A stretch of DNA of 64,000 bases from Silicimonas sp. (GTDB lineage: Bacteria > Pseudomonadota > Alphaproteobacteria > Rhodobacterales > Rhodobacteraceae). Numbering within the stretch: the first letter of the stretch is position 1; each line of letters opens with the position of its first letter. Below, in pieces: positions 59,671-64,000 of this stretch. The stretch spans positions 1 through 64,000 of the forward strand of contig JAJDVJ010000024.1 of assembly GCA_022826205.1 (NCBI GenBank). The letters are read 5' to 3'. The notes beneath the pieces are model-generated. The model was not told where the DNA came from. It made no database searches and saw nothing but the letters and a program-made list of their open reading frames with translations. The position numbers were made by a program, and so were the translations under genes.

Positions 59671-60035
59671 GGCGAAAGCGTTCATCGAAATGAGCTTGGC
59701 CGATGCAAGGCATCATGCCGCCTGGACAGCATAGCCGATGGCAAGCGGCCGGAATTTGGCTATGCGGAACGGCGGAGCGTCACCCGGAGGCAGTCGGAGA
59801 CGTAAGCGTGCGTTTGAATGCGCAGGCTCCGTAACCGTGCAGGGACTGAAAGAGTGATGGCGCGAATCACGTGTGTCCCTTGTTTCGGCAAACCAGGCTG
59901 TTCCCGATGCCAGCAGAATGGACGCGGGACGCGGTGAATTGGCCATCCTTTCGTGGGCGCAGTGGCGACAGGTGATGTTCGCACATGGCGCTGCCAGCGG
60001 TTGCATACTGGATGAACTGCATTCCATGCGAGAGA
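59671..60035. other. Gene-less spacer between convergent yggS and L,D-transpeptidase genes
   Basis: No coding frame with recognisable similarity was found in these 365 bases. Frames on both strands lack ribosome sites. No strong terminator-like hairpin with a T run was seen. Confidence 0.4.
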
Positions 60036-60617
60036 CTACGCGTGAGGCGGAACGATCAAGCTCGTGCCAATCGGCAGATGACGGGAGATCCATGCGAGGT
60101 GATCGGGCCGCAGCGCAATGCAGCCTTCCGTAGGGCAACCGATTCGTCGCCACCGATGCACGAAGATCGCCGAGCCCACTCTTGGCATTGCATCCGGCCA
60201 GTTCCAATCCGTCAGCAACACGAGGTCGTAGAGTCGGTCCGAACGCCAAAGCCGCTCGTGGGATGCTCCAAAGGGTGCCCGTACCATTTTATTGTAGGCG
60301 GGGTGTCCGGCATCATCGCACCAGCAGTCATCCGGATGGATCATTCTGGCCCAAGGTGCAGGTCTCGCAATCCGGTCGGCACGGTAGAGCATCCCTACAA
60401 TCTGATGGATGCCCGCAGGCGTGCCGCCATCTCCTTCACGCTTTTCCTCGACTATGCCACTGCGGCCAATGGTGCAGGGAAATCTCCGCTTTCGGAACCA
60501 AAGCCCGGATGGGGAAAGAACCATGTCGGCAGGCAGGCCGTGTCGTCCGCGCCGCGCCACCCGGTCGAAGCGGTGTCCATTCGAACCGAATGCCGTCGCC
60601 TTGGCTGGTTCGTTCAC
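60036..60617 (-). CDS. L,D-transpeptidase (YkuD) family protein
   Basis: A 193-residue protein whose catalytic motif [16 protein letters not shown] (about residues 154-169) matches the HxxxxxxxxxxGC-type YkuD signature with the nucleophilic Cys. Such enzymes form 3-3 peptidoglycan crosslinks or attach lipoproteins. There is no signal peptide, which is unusual for a wall enzyme; a small cytosolic-looking subfamily of this type is common in alphaproteobacteria. The start is a GTG overlapping the ribA stop (GTGA). Confidence 0.8.
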   Translation of the reverse strand: MNEPAKATAFGSNGHRFDRVARRGRHGLPADMVLSPSGLWFRKRRFPCTIGRSGIVEEKREGDGGTPAGIHQIVGMLYRADRIARPAPWARMIHPDDCWCDDAGHPAYNKMVRAPFGASHERLWRSDRLYDLVLLTDWNWPDAMPRVGSAIFVHRWRRIGCPTEGCIALRPDHLAWISRHLPIGTSLIVPPHA

Positions 60618-61690
60618 AGAATATGCCCCGATTTACTGGCCTTGACGTCAAGGTAGTCCGCGTTTTCGGCGGTTCTTCCGACCTTCAGGGGAACCCGCTC
60701 GACGACCTCGATTCCTTGCGTCTTCATCATGTCGACCTTGGCCGGATTGTTGGTCAGCAGGCGCACCGATGAGAACCCAAGTCGCTTCAGGATATCGGCT
60801 CCCGTGCGAAAGTCGCGCTCGTCATCCTCGAATCCAAGTCGATGATTGGCCTCAACGGTGTCAAATCCCTGATCCTGCAGCCTGTATGCTCTCATCTTGT
60901 TGGCCAGGCCAATGCCGCGACCTTCCTGATGGAGGTAGAGCAGAGCGCCCGCTCCTTCTTCCTCCATCTGCCTTAGGGCCGCATGCAACTGTGCCCCGCA
61001 ATCGCATTTCAGGGAACCAAGGACATCGCCAGTGAAGCAAGCCGAATGCAGTCTCGTTAGCACAGGTTCGCTCCGTGCCGGTTTCCCAATTTCGACAGCC
61101 ACATGATCCTCTCCGCCATCATCGGGCCGAAACACGTGCACGCGGCCATGCCCGGCGAGGGAGGTAGGAACTCGGCCTGCGACAACTCCTTCATGGGATG
61201 CCGGCGCCGTCAGGACTTCATCAAGACCGTTCGCGTCCAGCACCGTCAGTTCGGGGGGCGGCGCTTCCGCGCACTCTGTCACTATGGCCGCCGGGAGGAG
61301 CCGTGCTGACTTGACCAGGCGGAGGGCGAGACCGTGTATTCGGGCCGAGCCGTCCCGTTCAGATACGAAGGGCCCCTTCATTGGTCTCGAGAGGTCGTCT
61401 TGCGGGTCGGCAACCGAGGCCACCCAGTCTGCAGTCGCGTCGAGTGGCAGCCGAAGCCGCGCAAATTCTCCGTCATAGGCACGTGCGCTCAGTGTTTCCG
61501 CGCGGCGTGCAGTGATCACCAAGACGGAAGCGCCTTGCTTCCTGACGTCCGCAAGCCTGACGGGGTCAATCCCGTCCGCTGCGAGGACGAGCGCATTCGA
61601 AGTGCCGGACGCGAGCACGACCGGCAGTCCCAGCCGCAAGTCGGTGCGTGCCCGCGCGATGCGTTCCCGGAGGTTCGGTTTCAGCGACAT
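60614..61690 (-). CDS. ribA: GTP cyclohydrolase II
   Basis: A 358-residue enzyme that opens GTP in the first step of riboflavin synthesis. The zinc site [18 protein letters not shown] (about residues 218-235, C-x11-C-x-C) and [12 protein letters not shown], then TNNPAKV are intact. About 150 N-terminal residues precede the catalytic domain but lack the DHBP-synthase motifs of RibBA fusions. It is coupled to the L,D-transpeptidase gene. Confidence 0.93.
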   Translation of the reverse strand: MSLKPNLRERIARARTDLRLGLPVVLASGTSNALVLAADGIDPVRLADVRKQGASVLVITARRAETLSARAYDGEFARLRLPLDATADWVASVADPQDDLSRPMKGPFVSERDGSARIHGLALRLVKSARLLPAAIVTECAEAPPPELTVLDANGLDEVLTAPASHEGVVAGRVPTSLAGHGRVHVFRPDDGGEDHVAVEIGKPARSEPVLTRLHSACFTGDVLGSLKCDCGAQLHAALRQMEEEGAGALLYLHQEGRGIGLANKMRAYRLQDQGFDTVEANHRLGFEDDERDFRTGADILKRLGFSSVRLLTNNPAKVDMMKTQGIEVVERVPLKVGRTAENADYLDVKASKSGHIL

Positions 61691-62079
61691 CGGTGTCCGG
61701 TACCGTTCATATCTCTAACCAAGCCTGTTTCCGCGATTCTTCGTAGGCTTACAACGAATGGTTGATATGCGGGAGACGCCCCGGCCAATCAAGGCTGGGC
61801 GAACATGTTCGAAACATGAGGACCTTTTGTGTGGAACTACATGCGGGCCGCTGATCGGAATTTGCCCTGCCCGGCCTTTCGGCCGCCCAACGTCGCCATG
61901 CCATTGCACAACGTCGTGCCACGAAAGCAGAATGTCGAAAGGTGCCAACTAATCATTGAAAGTCCCAATATTTGAAACATTTCCGCTACCTGTGACACGT
62001 CCCGGTGAAATCTTGCAGCATTTCTTGCAAGATGCCTGGCGCCCCCGCATCTGCTCCTAGGATAGCTGCGGAGGACGCT
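61691..62079. other. Divergent promoter region between ribA and cenR
   Basis: No gene was recognised in these 389 bases. The half nearest cenR is AT-richer (61930-62010) and ends in a perfect inverted repeat (listed separately). A good GCGGAGGA ribosome site lies just before the cenR ATG. Confidence 0.5.
62010..62033. repeat. Perfect 8-8-8 inverted repeat upstream of cenR
   Basis: ATCTTGCA at 62010-62017 and TGCAAGAT at 62026-62033 are exact reverse complements with an 8-base spacer. The repeat ends 46 bases before the cenR ATG, in the likely promoter or 5' leader. It could be an operator or an RNA hairpin. No T run follows, so it is unlikely to be a terminator. Confidence 0.6.
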
Positions 62080-62769
62080 ATGGCCCAAAACCTGAAAAAG
62101 ATATTGCTGGTGGATGACGATGACGACCTGCGCGAGGCGCTGGGCGAACAGCTGATTCTGACCGAAGACTTCGACGTCTTCGAGGCCGCAAATGGTGCCG
62201 AGGCCATACAGAAGGTCAAGCAGGCGCTATACGACCTGGTGATACTGGACGTCGGACTGCCTGACACGGACGGACGCGAGCTTTGTCGCGTGCTGAGAAA
62301 GCAGGGCGTCAAATGTCCGATCCTCATGCTGACAGGGCACGACACCGATGCCGACACGATCCTTGGTCTTGATGCCGGTGCCAATGACTACGTCACCAAG
62401 CCGTTCAAGTTTCCCGTACTGCTCGCGCGGATTCGTGCGCAGCTCAGGCAGCACGAACAGTCCGAGGACGCAGTATTTCAGCTTGGACCATACACGTTCC
62501 AGCCCGCCCAGAAGATGTTGCTCACGGAAGACGAGAAGAAGATTCGCCTGACCGAGAAGGAAACGAACATCCTGAAATTTCTCTATCGAGCCTCGGAGGG
62601 AGTCGTGGCGCGCGACGTTCTTCTCCACGAGGTTTGGGGATACAATGCCGGCGTCACGACGCATACGCTTGAGACGCACATCTACCGGTTGCGGCAGAAG
62701 ATAGAGCCGGAACCCTCGAATGCGCGTTTGCTGATTACCGAGTCTGGCGGATATCGACTGGTTGCGTAA
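62080..62769 (+). CDS. cenR: OmpR-family response regulator, CenR type
   Basis: A 229-residue response regulator. The receiver domain has the acidic pocket LLVDDDDDL, phosphoacceptor in LVILDVGLPDTDG (about Asp 54) and VTKPFKFP. The C-terminal winged helix is of OmpR/PhoB type (TTHTLETHIYRLRQKI). The N-terminus MAQNLKKILLVDDD and the strong overall pattern match the cell-envelope regulator CenR of Rhodobacter and Caulobacter as I remember it. The partner kinase is not in the window. Confidence 0.82.
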   Translation: MAQNLKKILLVDDDDDLREALGEQLILTEDFDVFEAANGAEAIQKVKQALYDLVILDVGLPDTDGRELCRVLRKQGVKCPILMLTGHDTDADTILGLDAGANDYVTKPFKFPVLLARIRAQLRQHEQSEDAVFQLGPYTFQPAQKMLLTEDEKKIRLTEKETNILKFLYRASEGVVARDVLLHEVWGYNAGVTTHTLETHIYRLRQKIEPEPSNARLLITESGGYRLVA

Positions 62770-62923
62770 CTGGAGTGAGAGGTCTTTGGGCACGTCACCG
62801 CAATTGACGTGTCCACGACATCGAACGTGAGCCTGCGCAGGGTTTGCCTCGCGGGGGGTCGCAAGACGCTTGCCGCCGCAATTGGCCAAGTCTAGTGTCC
62901 CGCGCAAAGAGTTCAGGTGTTTC

Positions 62924-63604
62924 ATGCTGATAGGCATCCTGCAATGTGGCCACTTTCCGACCGCAGACGGCTACGCGGACCGCACCTACACGGACCTATA
63001 CTCAGGCGTCCTGGCCGGACACGGACTGGCCTTCCGGACCTGGAGCGTGGTCGACATGGAATTCCCGGATTCCGTCAGTGATGCCGAAGGCTGGCTGCTC
63101 ACGGGTTCCCGGCACGGGGCCTATGATAGCCAGCCATTCATTCCACCCTTGGAAAACTTCATCCGCAATGCCCGCACGGACGGCATCCCGATGGTCGGGA
63201 TATGTTTCGGGCACCAGATCATCGCACAGGCGCTCGGAGGACGGGTCGAGAAGTTCTCCGGCGGATGGTCGGTCGGTCGCGTCGAATACGATTTCGAAGG
63301 CGAGACCATTGCGGTGAACGCATGGCATCAGGACCAAGTGGTCCGGAAGCCGGACATGGCTCGCACCATAGCCACGGCGGACGGCTGCGATTATGCAGGT
63401 CTGGCCTACGGAAACTGGGCCCTGACTGTTCAGCCTCATCCTGAATTCGACGACGACGCGGTTCGCATGCTCTTGGACACTCGCGCTCGGGGCGTGGTTC
63501 CGGAAGACCGCATGGAAGAGGCGCGCGAAGGCCTATGCCTTCCGGTGTCGCCGGAACTGCTCGGGGCCAGGATGGCCCAGTTCCTCAAAGCCGCCCGCAC
63601 CTGA
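62924..63604 (+). CDS. Class I glutamine amidotransferase-like protein
   Basis: A 226-residue single-domain GATase. The nucleophile elbow GICFGHQIIAQALGG (about Cys 91) and the QPHPEF motif with the catalytic His are intact; the final acid follows. Stand-alone proteins of this type resemble GMP-synthase amidotransferase domains and include gamma-glutamyl-hydrolysing enzymes, so a synthetic partner need not exist. It follows cenR by about 155 bases. Confidence 0.85.
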   Translation: MLIGILQCGHFPTADGYADRTYTDLYSGVLAGHGLAFRTWSVVDMEFPDSVSDAEGWLLTGSRHGAYDSQPFIPPLENFIRNARTDGIPMVGICFGHQIIAQALGGRVEKFSGGWSVGRVEYDFEGETIAVNAWHQDQVVRKPDMARTIATADGCDYAGLAYGNWALTVQPHPEFDDDAVRMLLDTRARGVVPEDRMEEAREGLCLPVSPELLGARMAQFLKAART

Positions 63605-64000
63605 TCGGCCCGCCATCACGAAGATGCGCCGTCCGTTGCCCATGCGCGTCTCCCCGACTGTTCCGACGACAGGCGGGCCTGCAGGTCACGCGGCGCCTGT
63701 CATCTTGGCTGGCGGGAAAGCATGTCGCGACGCGGCGAAAGGACGAAATCAAACTCGGATCATCGCGTAGATTGACGCTTGCGTGTCAGGCGTCGTGCCA
63801 CGCACGATTCACGGCAACTTGAGCTGTTTTCGGGCGGCGGGCGCGGAAGTTGCGCTCGTTGCGGATCTTGCAAAGAGACGACTGTCCATACCTTAACTTT
63901 TTGGAATCATTGCAATAATATTCGACCCCTGGTCCGTTCACGCGGTGTGTCAACACTATTGCAACACGGCGCATCGGCGGCAAAGGCAAGCATTCCCGCG
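63605..64000. other. Right end of window, no recognised gene
   Basis: No coding frame with clear similarity was seen. The last 150 bases become AT-rich and hold ATTGCAAT at 63909-63916 and a similar TATTGCAAC at 63957-63965, possible recognition sites in the promoter of a gene beyond the window edge. Confidence 0.35.

Noticed and set aside
60614-61690. RibBA bifunctional fusion
   Set aside because: The N-terminal 150 residues lack the DHBP-synthase motifs, so only GTP cyclohydrolase II activity is supported.

Overview
The window reads as chromosomal DNA of an alphaproteobacterium, most likely a Rhodobacterales (Roseobacter/Rhodobacter-like) species. It is GC-rich, and the gene set fits that order: a cenR-type response regulator, DUF2125, DUF4170 and DUF3576 proteins, the leuS-lptE-holA run, a zinc-ribbon DinB, ETF-ubiquinone oxidoreductase with a C-terminal ferredoxin domain, and a serC leader RNA upstream of serC-serA. 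No tRNA, rRNA or CRISPR array was seen.

Layout. 1-141: right end of an IS66-family insertion sequence. 0.3-10.6 kb: housekeeping genes (tRNA methyltransferase, polyprenyl diphosphate synthase, ispE, a TPR lipid-side protein of unknown role, ETF-QO, greA with a linked unknown membrane protein, smpB), then a cytochrome P450 divergent from a small ion channel. 10.9-12.2 kb: a Fic protein behind an array of TATCTCA/TGAGATA boxes, one of which overlaps its start codon. 12.4-21.1 kb: one minus-strand operon coding for a branched-chain-type ABC transporter (binding protein, LivH, M, G, F), an aromatic-aldehyde-type dehydrogenase, a coniferyl-alcohol-dehydrogenase-like SDR and a flotillin. Together they look like uptake and two-step oxidation of an aromatic alcohol. 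21.5-29.2 kb: dapA, slt, dinB, an SPFH/NfeD pair, rnhB, aroC. 29.9-33.3 kb: TPP riboswitch and thiBPQ. 33.3-38.6 kb: serB, the serC leader, serC, serA, an aquaporin and a PPP-type phosphatase. 38.7-40.4 kb: DUF4170 and lpxK, with no intact waaA between them. 40.5-45.1 kb: an accessory stretch with an orphan Phd-type antitoxin, about 750 bases without a recognisable gene, a 1045-residue PLD-helicase-DUF3427 protein and a further 480 bases without a gene. 45.1-64 kb: core genes again (DsbA-like, DUF721, mutY, cysQ, pmbA/tldD, CoxG-like, DUF2125, holA, lptE, leuS, DUF3576, TPR-sulfotransferase, yggS, L,D-transpeptidase, ribA, cenR, a class I amidotransferase).

The most distinctive features are the autoregulatory-looking Fic operator array, the accessory helicase island next to rearranged lipid A genes, the aromatic-alcohol transport/oxidation operon whose LivF has a 140-residue Ala/Pro-rich tail, and two cis-regulatory RNAs. 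All functional calls come from reading sequence motifs; no database search was run.
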